Assembly: GCA_022113835.1 (NCBI GenBank)
Contig: JAILWY010000008.1
Location: forward strand, 2,286,001-2,350,000
Direction: 5' to 3'
Origin: Atopsyche davidsoni
Lineage: Eukaryota > Arthropoda > Insecta > Trichoptera > Hydrobiosidae
Length of the DNA: 64,000 nucleotides
Part shown: positions 47,823-58,292 of the stretch, piece after piece
How positions within the stretch are numbered: position 1 is the stretch's first letter
Layout: each line of letters opens with the position of its first letter
Notes under the pieces: generated by a model
Told to the model about the DNA's origin: nothing
What the model saw: the letters and a program-made list of their open reading frames with translations, nothing else
Database searches by the model: none
Translations under genes and position numbers: made by a program

Positions 47823-48384
47823 CATAGTTTCCCAAATTATTTTGTCCCGTCGACCCCTTGTGGAGTTTTCCTGTTTTTCGTCGACCCCCTGCCTTGCTTA
47901 TATTGAATTTTTACAAATTCATCAACTTCAAACATATTTTTGACATCTTATATAGAACAACTCACTTTCATAGGGTTTACTGTACAGTGGGTTTAAAAAT
48001 GAAAAAGTAAAGTATACATGTAAAGGTAATTATACCTTTATTAATTAAAATCACACAAAACGCAAATATAGTAACATTCAGAAAATCTATATTTTTGACA
48101 GAGAATACATGGTGGAATTCCATTTTAATATCTTAAATAGAATAAAATACATTAATTACAATTCAGGAATTCGTCACAGAATACATAAGTACAACCTGTG
48201 TTCGGTGCATTATGATATTTACGAAATGTCTAAATTTTGGTGATGACCTGCTTAAATGGGATTCACTCTCGTAGACCCCCATTTACAGTTCATGGACCCC
48301 CAATTTTATTTTTCGCTGCCATCAACCCCTTGCAGGGCGAAATCGACCCTTGGGGGTCAATATTGACCACTTTGGGAACCTCTG
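47823..48384. mobile_element. hAT-type MITE with nested family B fragment
   Basis: Left CATAGTTTCCCAAATTATTT and right (other strand) CAGAGGTTCCCAAAGTGGTC are imperfect inverted repeats. Flanks GTTTAAAA (47815-47822) and GTTTAAAT (48385-48392) agree at 7 of 8, the hAT duplication length. Subterminal GACCCC words recur at both ends. The ends are distantly like those of the 2067-2575 element (TTC.CAAA.TGGTC). A family B end fragment is nested at about 48088-48150. Confidence 0.83.
48088..48150 (-). repeat. Family B terminal fragment nested in hAT element
   Basis: TATATTTTTGACAGAGAATA then CATGGTGGAATTCCATTTTA and ATAAAATAC match the constant family B end with several changes. Because it lies inside the hAT interior, it inserted after the hAT or was captured by it. 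Confidence 0.65.
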
Positions 48385-48392
48385 GTTTAAAT

Positions 48393-48800
48393 TGTAAATA
48401 AAACTTTTAAAATTACTTAAAAGTAATTTTTCATGATATTGTATTATACTCGTATATCTTCAGTGTTTTTTTTTTTTTTAATAAAGCATCCAAAATCAGA
48501 TAAGGTTAAAAATGACACCGGATCTCGGCCCATTTCCCGGAGTTAATACTCACACAATTTGACAGATAATACTCGACATAAAATGAAACAGAAATAATAC
48601 AATCCAGGCCGGGCCGAGGGGCGCTCACGCGGAAGTGTTTTATAGTCCGGCCCTGGAAACGCGGGATTAATCAGATTCCTGGCGAACGGCCTTCCGAATT
48701 ACAATACTCCTCGGACAAGCCGGAGGAAATCAGGCTTTGCTGATATAAAAAAAAAAAAAATCTTAGCGCAACGCCAGATCCCTTAATTCATTAAAAATTT
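48393..48800. other. Spacer with GC-rich islet
   Basis: Islet at about 48515-48735 (GGCCGGGCCGAGGGGCGCTC, CGCGGAAGTG, AGCCGGAGG). T-run near 48467-48479 and A-run near 48748-48760. No gene. Confidence 0.5.
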
Positions 48801-48820
48801 AATATTTTTGACAGAGAGTA
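48801..48820 (-). repeat. Family B end cut by piggyBac-derived sequence
   Basis: AATATTTTTGACAGAGAGTA is the constant end. It breaks off exactly where the CCAAATTGACTAAACTG repeat begins. Confidence 0.6.
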
Positions 48821-49063
48821 CCAAATTGACTAAACTGATGTGCGCGTGTGAAATCTAGTCTATACACTCTTTGATTTGCACTTTCTGATTTTTTTTTCAT
48901 CCGTTTAGCAACTCCGAGTTAATTATGAGAATTTTGTTAATAAATTAAATGTTATATTTATATTATAAGCGGGTATCCAAATTGACTAAACTGATGTGCG
49001 TTGCGGGCAAAATTCGCGTAAATTGCGCGTGTGAAATCTAGTCTATACACTCTTTGATTTGCA
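48821..49063. repeat. Direct repeat within piggyBac-derived region
   Basis: CCAAATTGACTAAACTGATG then TGCGCGTGTGAAATCTAGTC and TATACACTCTTTGATTTGCA occur at 48821-48880 and again at 48977-49063. The second copy has about 25 bp (TTGCGGGCAAAATTCGCG...) that the first lacks. The first copy thus looks like a deleted duplicate of the piggyBac 3' coding edge. Confidence 0.88.
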
Positions 49064-49415
49064 TGTAGTCAAATAGATCGTTTCCTACAAAAAGTTGAAC
49101 CACTTTATACACACTTTGCGGATTACTTGGCATCACAACAACACCACTTTGTCCTAAAAATTGTTCAATAATTGGAGGATTATCATTCTCTGACACTCCA
49201 CTTCTTCATTGTCACTTTGTTCAGAATCACTGGAGAGTATTGGTAGAAGTAACGTTGACGAGTTCTATACAAATATTTCGAGCTGTAAACCTAAAGAATA
49301 AAATGACCTTCTGCCGCTTTTAGAGTAATCACACTCAAAAACGCATTAATACGCGCCCCGCCTTCAGACAGTTGTCCGCGAAACGGGTACTAGTACCCGG
49401 GCCGCCTTTAGAGTG
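48977..49415 (-). mobile_element. piggyBac-like element remnant
   Basis: Minus-strand left end starts right after TTAA (49416-49419) with CACTCTAAAGGCGGCCCGGG and the palindromic GGGTACTAGTACCC, then a non-coding leader, then coding sequence for the N-terminal part of a piggyBac transposase. TTAA target and CACTCTAAAG-type end are characteristic of this superfamily. The rest of the element is missing. Confidence 0.78.
49038..49260 (-). pseudogene. piggyBac transposase N-terminal fragment
   Basis: The acidic leader SSDSEQSDNEEVE is followed, after a frameshift near 49190, by ENDNPPIIEQFLGQSGV, then NPQSVYKVVQLFVGNDLFDY and MQIKECID before a stop at 49038-49040. FLG.SGV and VQLFVGNDLF correspond to the start of the piggyBac transposase core (F.G..G, FF.LFF.DDL). 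The catalytic Asp residues are beyond the break. Inactive. Confidence 0.8.
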
Positions 49416-49426
49416 TTAATTAGTAA

Positions 49427-49531
49427 TTGAGTGATTTTCCACATGTTCGTTGTTTATTTGTGACCCGTGTGTATTATTATATAAAATCTCACTGTGTCAC
49501 AAATAAAAACGAACATGTGGAAAAAAAATTG
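49427..49531. mobile_element. Family B minimal foldback beside piggyBac end
   Basis: TTGAGTGATTTTCCACATGT...TATTTGTGAC and its complement GTCACAAATAAAAACGAACA...TGTGG form a foldback in which the hammerhead-like core has been mostly deleted (only GACCCG remains). AATTAGTAA flanks at 49418-49426 and 49532-49540, a 9-bp direct repeat overlapping the piggyBac TTAA. Confidence 0.65.
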
Positions 49532-49540
49532 AATTAGTAA

Positions 49541-50615
49541 GCCTACTGCAGTTTATTTTTCAGGCAAGAAATGGTTATTATATCCGGTCTATTATGATTG
49601 TTTCAGAATAGAAATGTGCTCAGTAAGATAGTCACCTACCTCCCTTGAAATAAGAAGATGTGTAAATTGTGTAGTCATTCTACAAATCAATAATACTCAT
49701 TACAAAATATATTTCATAATACTTAAAAATAAGCAAAAACCGATTTGAATTCATAACATAGATTAAACTTTTGAATATTGCTGCACAATATCGTATAAAA
49801 TATTCATAATATCAAATATATAAGTTTAAACTTTTGTAAACGTGGCAAAACTTTAGTTGTATTATTACGCTTCTGAAGAATACCAATGAATCAATGAGAA
49901 AAAGAAACAATGACTGCGAAATATTTTATACTTGTTTGTTAGTTGTGTGGAAGATGAAAGAGGTTTTATTTATAACAAAAAAAGGAGTTTCATCCACAAA
50001 AATGACTGGTCATATTTTGTATAAAGGCAGATTCCTTTTTTTTTCACTGACTTCTCGTTTGAAAAATTGACTGGTTATACTGTTATAACCAGAATTAGTT
50101 TTGTTATTTTACATTATGCAAAAATAGAGCCCGTATATATTGAAAACATTTTTATTTTAGCAAATGCTTTATTCAGTATATTTAATAGATTATATTGAAG
50201 AGATAATGTAGTTAATATGGCAATAATTTCAGAAATCATTTTCGCTTTAACAATGATATGTGATGTAATTGTGTTACAACTGTAATAGAGTTCAATCTAT
50301 CGAATAATATCGGCACACGTGTTTCTAAATAGTCAATCCAACCGATATTAAATCGGCCTATATGGCAGAGAATCCATGGTATTCAGGCCAACCTAACCAA
50401 ACCTAATCTTGCTTTGGTGTAGAATAATTAGGCAAGGTATTGGATTGACGTAAATATGAATTCGAAAGGTATTATAATATACGGAGAAAGTATATTTTTA
50501 TGAACTAAAATAGATCGATTTCTATCTATTTATTTAGTATTTATAAAGCTCAAATAAAGCAGTAAAAATATATTTATTAATGTCGGTAGTTAATAAAAAA
50601 ATACGCATAGTTTAA
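49541..50615. other. AT-rich spacer
   Basis: Nothing recognisable on either strand. Confidence 0.55.
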
Positions 50616-50812
50616 ACATTCAATATTTTTGACAGAAGTGGTCGGGGAATCCAATTTGGATATCTTTTATAAAAAAATTACTACTAGATTTTACCACGTT
50701 TTTTGTGACAAGTTTCTAAACCTATGTCGTTAAAATTGTCAAACAAAAACTCAGTTTGAAAATGCCAATAAGATAATTTGGCAAATAAGTCATAAATAAA
50801 AAAAAAATTTAA
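50616..50812. repeat. Old, decayed family B copy
   Basis: ATTCAATATTTTTGACAGAA at the left, and GTTTGAAAATGCCAATAAGA, then AATTTGGCAAATAAGTCATA and AATAAAAA at about 50756-50800, align with the hammerhead-like part GTTTGATAATGCCAACGTGA...GTTGGCGAAACCGGTCACAA with many changes. The stem GCCAA/TTGGC survives. This copy is much older than those at 6.8 and 44.1 kb. Confidence 0.6.
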
Positions 50813-51990
50813 AAATCACAAAACAATTTTATAAAAAAAAAATATCAATAATAATAATTTTATATTGATCAATTATTATTTCACGTATTCATCTTTCTGG
50901 TTTAATTTATAAATTAAATTATTCATTAAAAAAAATTGCAAATTTGATCTAGTAGTTAATTTGTCAGACTGACATTATCAAAAACAGCCTAAATAGTTTT
51001 TAAATTTGTTTTCTTAGTCAGAATATCAAAAATCTTTCATAAACCAAAAATATACGAATGATACTTTGGGGAGCTTGTTATGATTATTAAGTAATATAAA
51101 AAAAATAATACGAAAAAAAATTGAAAATAAATCTCTTGAATCTTTCTTTTCAAACATATTTAAGACGTCAAAAAATTTTGGACAGAAAATTCAGAAAAAT
51201 TCTACCCTTATCTCAATCAAATTAATGACAGCTGTAAAAAAGTCTGTAAAATCAACTCAACATACCTGTCAGAAATGTCATCTTTCACCGGCGGGGTCAC
51301 TGAACATTAAATATTAAATACTGCTTCTACTTTAAAATTATAATAAATATTAAAAAAATATATTATATTGGAATAATACAGTCCATACAATAAAAAATTG
51401 TTTAGTATTTGTGATTGATTAGGCATTTTAAGGAGTCAAAACTGAGTGTTTGATCAGTACTGCCTGTATTAGAAACTATAAGCAATTACCAGGGTTTATC
51501 TTAAATCAAGGTATTTTATTTATGAGTCAAGGTATTCTAGCCTAATGGCTAGGATACTACGATGATATAAATAGCAGTTTCGTAACCTTCTGAATATTTA
51601 TTATATATCAGGTGGTTCGCAGGGAAGGGCAAGAGTGCGGGGACTGGCATCAAGGCAAACCCTTTGAAAGAAAGCATTGATTTGCAAAGACGATGGATAG
51701 ACCACATCGTCACAGAATTACCATCTTTTGGACTCCTTACGTTTGGTTTACTCCGAGAGGTCTGCGGTCTTTGACATGATTCATTGCAAATTATGTCCCA
51801 TAAGAGAGTCCTTTTCAGGGACGTCCACAGCGAGCGATCCCCACGTAGATTATGAAATATTACTTCGTGATGCTGCGGTGGACTGACTCAGGTCTGCCAC
51901 CTTGATTTATGTAAAAGCCAGATATATTACTTGATCATAGATTAAGGTTTACTTTGTTCATGGGTGTTGTGATGCGTTATACTTTGAATT
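50813..51990. other. AT-rich spacer with GC-richer islet
   Basis: No gene recognised. An islet spans about 51605-51910. A-box-like TAGCCTAATGGCTAGGATAC at about 51538-51557 lacks a B box downstream. Near 50950-50990 the minus strand has TTTTTGATAATGTCAGTCTG..., a possible further hammerhead-like fossil. Confidence 0.45.
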
Positions 51991-52484
51991 TTCCGACTTT
52001 TTTTGATCATTTTCTGGTATCCGACCAATAAAAAAAAAATTAATGCAAAAAGTTAGATACATCCTTTCTTTCGAACAAAATATTTTTTAATTTTTGTAAA
52101 TTTACTTTTAATATGATAAATATGTGTTTTTCCGATTGAAGTGTAGGAATTTGGATATTCCTCATGTCCCTGTTCTAAGAATCCTAAACATTTAAAAGTC
52201 TTTTTTTCAATTGGAATTAAAAGATTAAGTATACACCCTGTGCAATTTATTATTTTAATAATTTAAAAAAAAAACTATCTTTAACAAACATTGGTTTTGA
52301 AATGTCGTCATTTTATCAAATTTTTCAACATCTTCAATATTTTATTTTACCCTGAAAATGGACGTTAATTAAATAATAAAAATAGATAAATATAATTTAT
52401 AGTTTTTTGAATACTCTATAAAAAAATCAATTTTTGACATTGAAAAATAAAGTGACAATTAAATGACACGATTTCGCCAGGTAA
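51991..52484 (-). repeat. ~500-bp dispersed repeat, copy 2 (inverted)
   Basis: Reverse complement of the repeat at 13786-14303. Both limits are sharp: TTACC(A/T)GGCGAAATCGTGTC at one end and GATCATTTTCTGG at the other. No coding potential. Confidence 0.85.
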
Positions 52485-52848
52485 AACGATCCTTTTTTTG
52501 TGGCAGACGGGGGATGGACACCAAGCAAGACCTTTAATAATGAAGACAATGTAATAAAAACGACTGTCGAAATCTGAAATCATTGTAATCATAGTTCACT
52601 AAGTACTTGAATCAATCATAAAATTAAGTTTTTTAAATAACAAAAAAACCTAAGCTGAATTCAGGAGAAAAAAAGAAGTTTTAAACGATTTTCGTTTATA
52701 TAATAGATAAATGCTAAAATTTATTATGTCGACCCCAGACAAAAAAAAAAACCATCGGATCGCTTTCCAGCGCTTAAGTTCTTGTCTCTTCTAAAAATGT
52801 GAAAGTAAAAAATAAATAAAAAACAAGCACACTAAGCCGTAATGAAGA
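52485..52848. other. AT-rich spacer
   Basis: Nothing recognisable. Confidence 0.5.
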
Positions 52849-52856
52849 CTTCAGTA

Positions 52857-53076
52857 CAGTGGCGTACCTAAGGGGGTAGGGGTCTGGGGGGTGGAACACA
52901 TTTGAGGCGGCGTTTTAAAACATTTTAGTAAGAATTATGTAAAAATAAAAATAAATATTAAATTAACGTTGTATATAATTTAACGAAAATGCGCGCTTTG
53001 CTGATTTTGATCGACTCAGAAAGGGCGGCAAAGTGGGGGCCGCTAAAGAATGGCTAAAGCTCCGAGTACGCCACTG
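52857..53076. mobile_element. Short hAT-like MITE (CAGTGGCGTAC ends)
   Basis: CAGTGGCGTACCTAAGGGGG at the left and CAGTGGCGTACTCGGAGC (other strand) at the right share 11 bp. Flanks CTTCAGTA (52849-52856) and GTTCGGTA (53077-53084) agree at 6 of 8, consistent with an aged hAT duplication. 220 bp, non-coding. Confidence 0.78.
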
Positions 53077-53084
53077 GTTCGGTA

Positions 53085-56000
53085 GCGAGGCACACACAGC
53101 CGGGCTTGTTCAAAAAATAAAATAAAACCCGCAACATTATCGGAGGGTGTATTTTTCCTCGCGGGGATCCTTTTTATTAACACGAATTACAAAAACTGTA
53201 CTAAAAATGTCAGTCTAATTTTAAAATATTACACTCGCACAGAGAGAGGCCTTTCCAATTTTGCCACTTTTGGAGATAAATGGTGTAACTGCCTCCCGCC
53301 GTGGTAAATTCGTGTATTTTTGTTAATTAAGTGTATTTATTTATCGACTGTTTTTCGTTCATTTTGGCCTCTGCATAATGTTGTTACTTTTTGCGCTTCC
53401 GTGTTTTTTTTTTTTTTTTTCAAATTGTTACTGTCAATAAACAACGGAGATCTTTGTACAAGTACGAAATAAATTAGGTCAATAAGCGAATGTCCCTGGA
53501 ATCAGATGCTCTTGTTAAAATTGCTTATAATTAAATCGCTTAATTGTATCATTTATAAAAAAGGCCTATTTACTGTAAAATTTGTGTTTCTGTATATATA
53601 TAGTGAAGTCAAAACAAACGGGATTATTCAGGAAGGCTCACTGCTTATAAATGAGCTTTGGAAAATATAATTACTTTTAATAGTTTAGTTATGACTGACT
53701 GGTTTAATTATTTATTCTTTGTACTAAAACAAATAATTTAAATGTTTGAATTTAAATATATCCTATTTTGTATACAGGGTAGCTCAAATTGGCTCACTCG
53801 GTGCTATCTGGCTTATAAAACGAGCTTCGCCATGTAGTTTTAAATCGCTGAAATCCAGAGCATGTAGCCAATTCCGATAATCTCCATTGACAAGTTAACA
53901 TATTTATTTTTTATTCATTATCCGCAGTTCTAAAAAAATACTGCTATTTCGAGATTAATACATTTTAAAAAGATTTATTTTGCTGCTTTGTGAGTGAATC
54001 GATTGTGTAAATATTAAAAAAGAAAAATAGCAAAATACATATTAACAAATAAGCCACCGTTTGAGTAAAAATGATTTTTTTTATCACGAAATAAACATAT
54101 GCACAATATACTAAACTGGTTTAAAATATTTCATCATAGATCATAATAACATTTTCTGAATAAAAAAATAATGAAAAAAAATTAGACATTATATAGAAAT
54201 ATACATTTTGACAACCATAAATAAAATACTCGAATTAAAAAATTGAATTTTAAATCATGAAGTTGTATTTGTAATATATTTTTTCACATAAAATGAAGCT
54301 ACAGTTAAAATTTGCGATGATGTACTTAATTATAATAATAAATCCACATTTAAACTAATAACAGATTATTTGACCTATCTTCTTAGAGGCCATAATCCAA
54401 GGTTCAAATTCCATGGTTCAAAAAGAATTTCATGACTATTTCATTTATTAATGTGTAAATAGGTTAAATTCAATATCTTTCACAGAAAGTACTAGGTGGA
54501 ATTATATATAAGTATTATAAATATAATTAATTATGCTATTTTTTCCACATTTTATCGGTATCTACAACCTGTTACGTAGGCATTTAAAAAAAGGCACCCA
54601 CTGGAATAATAATATACTTATATATATATATCTTATAGTTATTGTATAGGTCTAATTATGTAGTTATTTATAAATATATTTATTTGTTTATTTAAATAAA
54701 TAAGTCGTATACACGGATCCATCAGAATTGTATTACAAATCGGAAGTGATTTGTTACTTTGCGCGTCCTCCAATAAGCCGGGATTGTGCAACCAATTGCA
54801 TAAAGTCCCTGCATCACGAGGTCATAACTCGTGGAACGGACTGTGATTGTGTTTTAACCGGAATATAGTGAACTTTTATGAAACGTTACCCATTCAGCGT
54901 ATGCTAAACCCGCGACACATAGTTTTGAAAACACTCAAGTATCGTTTTGCAACCCCGGGTGTGCAATTAAAAAATAATTTAAAAATACTTTGCATATTTT
55001 GTATTTTTTTTTTTTGCAGAAACACACTCAAACAAATATAATATTTTTAACATATATATATATTTGATTTTAATTTAAATAATTTAAAAATATTCACAAA
55101 ATCAAACTGCGTCCAGGAGCACATTTTATCTCATCATATTCAGTTACTCGCAATACCGGTTAAGTGATATCTATATATTAATTTGATACAATAAAAAATA
55201 AATCTCTTATCGAAAGTCAATATATAAAATAAATATGTAATATAATCAACTTCACGCCTATGCTATCCTGAAATATGCATTAATCTTTTTATCACATCCA
55301 TACCGTCTCCAAAATTAAATCTACATTTATTTTAACTCTATTTTATGGGTATATAAGCATATTTATCAATTTACTAAGCCAACTCATCTCTTATATACAT
55401 TTTCTAATATCAATTCTATAAATACCTTCACGCTTCTATCGAACACCCTACCATCTACCTTGCTACTAGATCCATGCTTACTTTAACACTCTTCTCTGCA
55501 TCCATCCCTTATTATACTCAACCCCATGTCAATTTTCATATCCATTTTTTCGCTCTTCTATACATCTTCTTTTTATACAATACCTTTACGCTTATTTTAC
55601 GTCTATATTAACGTTCTAGCGCCATCTTTAAGTCACTACTTCTAACCTATATTTCACCCCATAACTTTAGATATTTACAGATTACAAAATATATGATGTT
55701 TAAGCTTAATATGTGATTCTTCATTTTGTTATCAAATACATTGCAATTAAAATTAATTAGTGTAATATAACAAAAAAAGGTTATTTACACATTTTCAGCA
55801 TTTGATCATGTTGTAATGAAAGCAAATAAATAAGAATTTCACCGTTCATAATGTAAACATGTTATTTCTCATTTATTAAAAATAAACTTGCATACAAAAA
55901 TAATCCCCTTTCAACAGGCAGTATTTTATAATACACCCTATTTCCGGTTATGAAAACTCGTTTGAATATGTATTTGAAAACAACAAAAAAAAACTGATAC

Positions 56001-57259
56001 GCGTACATCTCGATCAGTTAGTAATTTGAAACTCGCAAATACGTTTCAATAAAATCGTTTGGTGCTCTGTTTTACTGAAATTCTTGATAATATTATTGGG
56101 TTTCGTTCCGACCGGATGGGTCGACATTATCGAGCAAACTGCAGACTGTCTCTTTGATATCATCAAACGTTTCTGCATTTATAATTATTTGATAATATAT
56201 AAAAAAAAAATAACAATTAGGCTATATTTATGCTCCAATAATAAATGTATGTATTCATTTGTTAAACCATGGTAAGCGTTGTTCATTTGGGTGGATGGGG
56301 ATTTTTCGTATATGCAGAATAAAAGTATGGAATATTCATATTAATGGGGGTGTAGAGCCCTTTCAGAAGCGTAATTTTATATTCTGAGCCGTTTTTCACA
56401 TAACTGGGATTGAAACCCGCATCTTTGCCGCTGTACAATAAATAAAGATGTGTTTTAAAGATAATTTTATTATCTGATATAAAGTACACATTTCACAGGG
56501 CAGATGCTTATTTTGTATTGAGCTTTTTAGTCGCTTTGTCAATTGAATTTTACAAGTCCAAAATACAAAATAAATTGATTCCGAAATAAGTACGTAAGGA
56601 TGTGTTTGTGAGGATAAATATGTTTTTTTTACATGAAATGCAACGATTGTTTTGATGTATGCATTTTAAGTGCATAAATACAATTTTTTTAAAAACATTG
56701 ATTTGAAAATCGTTGTACTATAATCGTTTTTCTTGTACTTGGATTTCACTGATATTAACATTATTTACTTGCCAAACAGACAAGATCATAGTATTGGAGA
56801 TTTCTGTGAAACTCCTTTAATATGAAAACTTGAAGCTGATTGCTTTGAGAGAGCAAATATTTGAAATACCACCAGTCCTCTACTCGGGACTTATTGGTTA
56901 TTAGTAAGCAACTAAACATGATAATATTTCTATAATATAGTTTTTAAATCTTTATTATATCTTACTTACAATTATACGTAAAAAATCCTCGTCCACCTGT
57001 ACGAGAATCAAAACCTTTTTACTTTTGACAAAAAAGAGTATTTACTAAACGTCCAAAAATCTCGTAAAAAAATCAAGACGATTAAAGCTTGCTATCACAA
57101 GGAATTGTATCCCAATAAAAAATGATTTGATATTTAATATATATTTGAAAAAAACACTTGTGAAGAAATGGATAAAAAATCAATAGTAAGGTGTCAAGTG
57201 GCAATTGATTCAGGTAATTTCAATTTTAAGTGAGCATGAAATAATTTGATGAAATTTAA
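53085..57259. other. AT-rich spacer
   Basis: No gene recognised in 4 kb. A T-run lies at about 53407-53420, a family B end fragment (CAATATCTTTCACAGAAAGT, then ACTAGGTGGAATTA) at about 54468-54515, a GC-richer islet at 54715-54860, and a pyrimidine-rich stretch at 55260-55680. TACAGGGTAGCTCAAATTGG at 53774 looks like a transposon end but I found no partner. Confidence 0.5.
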
Positions 57260-57272
57260 ATTAAATTAGGTT

Positions 57273-57518
57273 CTTGTTGAGGGACAAGGCATTTGAATGG
57301 TGAAAATTCATTATTATAATAATAATTATAAAAAGTAACTTTGTATTTTTGTCTTCACTTTTGAGTTTGTTGAAATTATTTGCATAACTAGTTTTGACCC
57401 AATGACCGGGTCATGCATCTGATGATGACCCGGTCATTGGGTCGAAACTAGTCATGCAAGTAATTTCAATAAACTCAAAAGTGAAGACAAAAATACAAAG
57501 TAACTTTTTATAATTATA
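57273..57518 (+). mobile_element. Family A palindromic retroelement, intact, 13-bp target duplication
   Basis: Flanked by ATTAAATTAGGTT at 57260-57272 and 57519-57531 (13 bp, or 14 if the shared preceding A is counted). It starts CTTGTTGAGGGACAAGGCAT. Arms at about 57321-57413 and 57426-57518 (AATTATAAAAAGTAACTTTG, TATTTTTGTCTTCACTTTTG and so on) are nearly perfectly complementary, meeting around a hammerhead-like motif. No A-tail. The whole 246-bp element is the best-defined insertion of its family in the window. Confidence 0.87.
57414..57458 (+). ncRNA. Hammerhead-ribozyme-like motif (family A), canonical core
   Basis: Stem I TGCAT (57414-57418) pairs with ATGCA (57454-57458). The core CTGATGA (57419-57425) is canonical. 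A single extra T (57426) precedes stem II GACCC/GGGTC (57427-57431 with 57439-57443), loop GGTCATT. GAAA follows at 57444-57447, then palindromic ACTAGT (57447-57452) and C57453 at the cleavage position. All conserved catalytic bases are present except for the extra T between core and stem II, which might or might not be tolerated. The short palindromic stem III implies dimer action as in PLE hammerheads. Confidence 0.68.
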
Positions 57519-57531
57519 ATTAAATTAGGTT

Positions 57532-58116
57532 AATAGTGTTAATCATCGCATTTAACAATCGCGAAGAATGCATCCCTTACCTCGACAGCACCGCGCCGAG
57601 TTGTAAAGTAGTCAAGGGGAGGAATTATGAAGGGTGAGGGATCCGGCGTTTCAGGGGAGGCGATTTCTCGGCGCATTAGCCTGCATGTCTCTGCGCCGAG
57701 CAACAAACTTAATTCCTGAAAACTTCCTGAAACTGAATTACCGAGCGCCAAGCCAAGAAACTATGATGGTGTTTCTGTAATGAAGGATACTCTAAACAAG
57801 TTTTTACTGTTTGATGGAGCTTCTGTGCAAATTGCTCAATTGTTCAGCAGAAAATGTTTAAGGCTTAAAAATATAAAAAATATTTTTACATTAACACATT
57901 TGATCATTGTTTGAAATAAAATATTTATTAGTATAGAACTAAAATGCAAATATGCAATTTTTATCGTAAAAACCTATTTCAAAAAACTAACGGAATGTCA
58001 AATATAATTAAATGGTTTAGTTGGAATTTTTTAGTTTAATAGTTTAAAGATTTGAAATAATAGTTAAACAAATGTATAATAGTTCAATGATTTTTTTTTT
58101 TATTTATGTAAATAAG
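57532..58116. other. Spacer with GC-rich islet
   Basis: An islet at about 57550-57755 (GGCGCGGTGCTGTCGAGG on the minus strand). The frame 57539-57751 (minus) crosses it and is not recognised. Confidence 0.5.
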
Positions 58117-58292
58117 AAATTCAATATTTTTGACAGAGAGTGGTGGAATTCCATTTTAATATTTTTGAGTGATTTTCCATATGTTCGTTTTTATTTGTGA
58201 CCGGTTTCGCCAACCTTTCACGTTGGCATTATCAAACATAGTGTACTCTGAACTCTTAGTGTACAGGGAAAATCACTCAAGTATTTTTTATT
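58117..58292 (-). mobile_element. Family B foldback element
   Basis: Begins TAAGAAATTCAATATTTTTG (constant end), TGGTGGAATTCCATTTTAAT, ATTTTTGAGTGATTTTCC, then the hammerhead-like motif on the minus strand (58194-58239), a short loop with AGTGTACTCTGAACTCTTAG, and the returning arm GAAAATCACTCAAGTATTTT. Target duplications are not clear in the T-rich flanks. Confidence 0.75.
58194..58239 (-). ncRNA. Hammerhead-like motif (family B)
   Basis: Same layout as the 44.1-kb motif, with an intact 6-bp stem II GCCAAC/GTTGGC, GAAA and palindromic ACCGGT. Core is TTGATAA. Confidence 0.52.

Noticed and set aside
53774..53795. Transposon end TACAGGGTAGCTCAAATTGG
   Set aside because: No matching inverted end within several kb.
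56395..56430. B-box-like minus-strand GGGTTTCAATCCC
   Set aside because: No A box at the right distance and no flanking stem. Isolated chance match.
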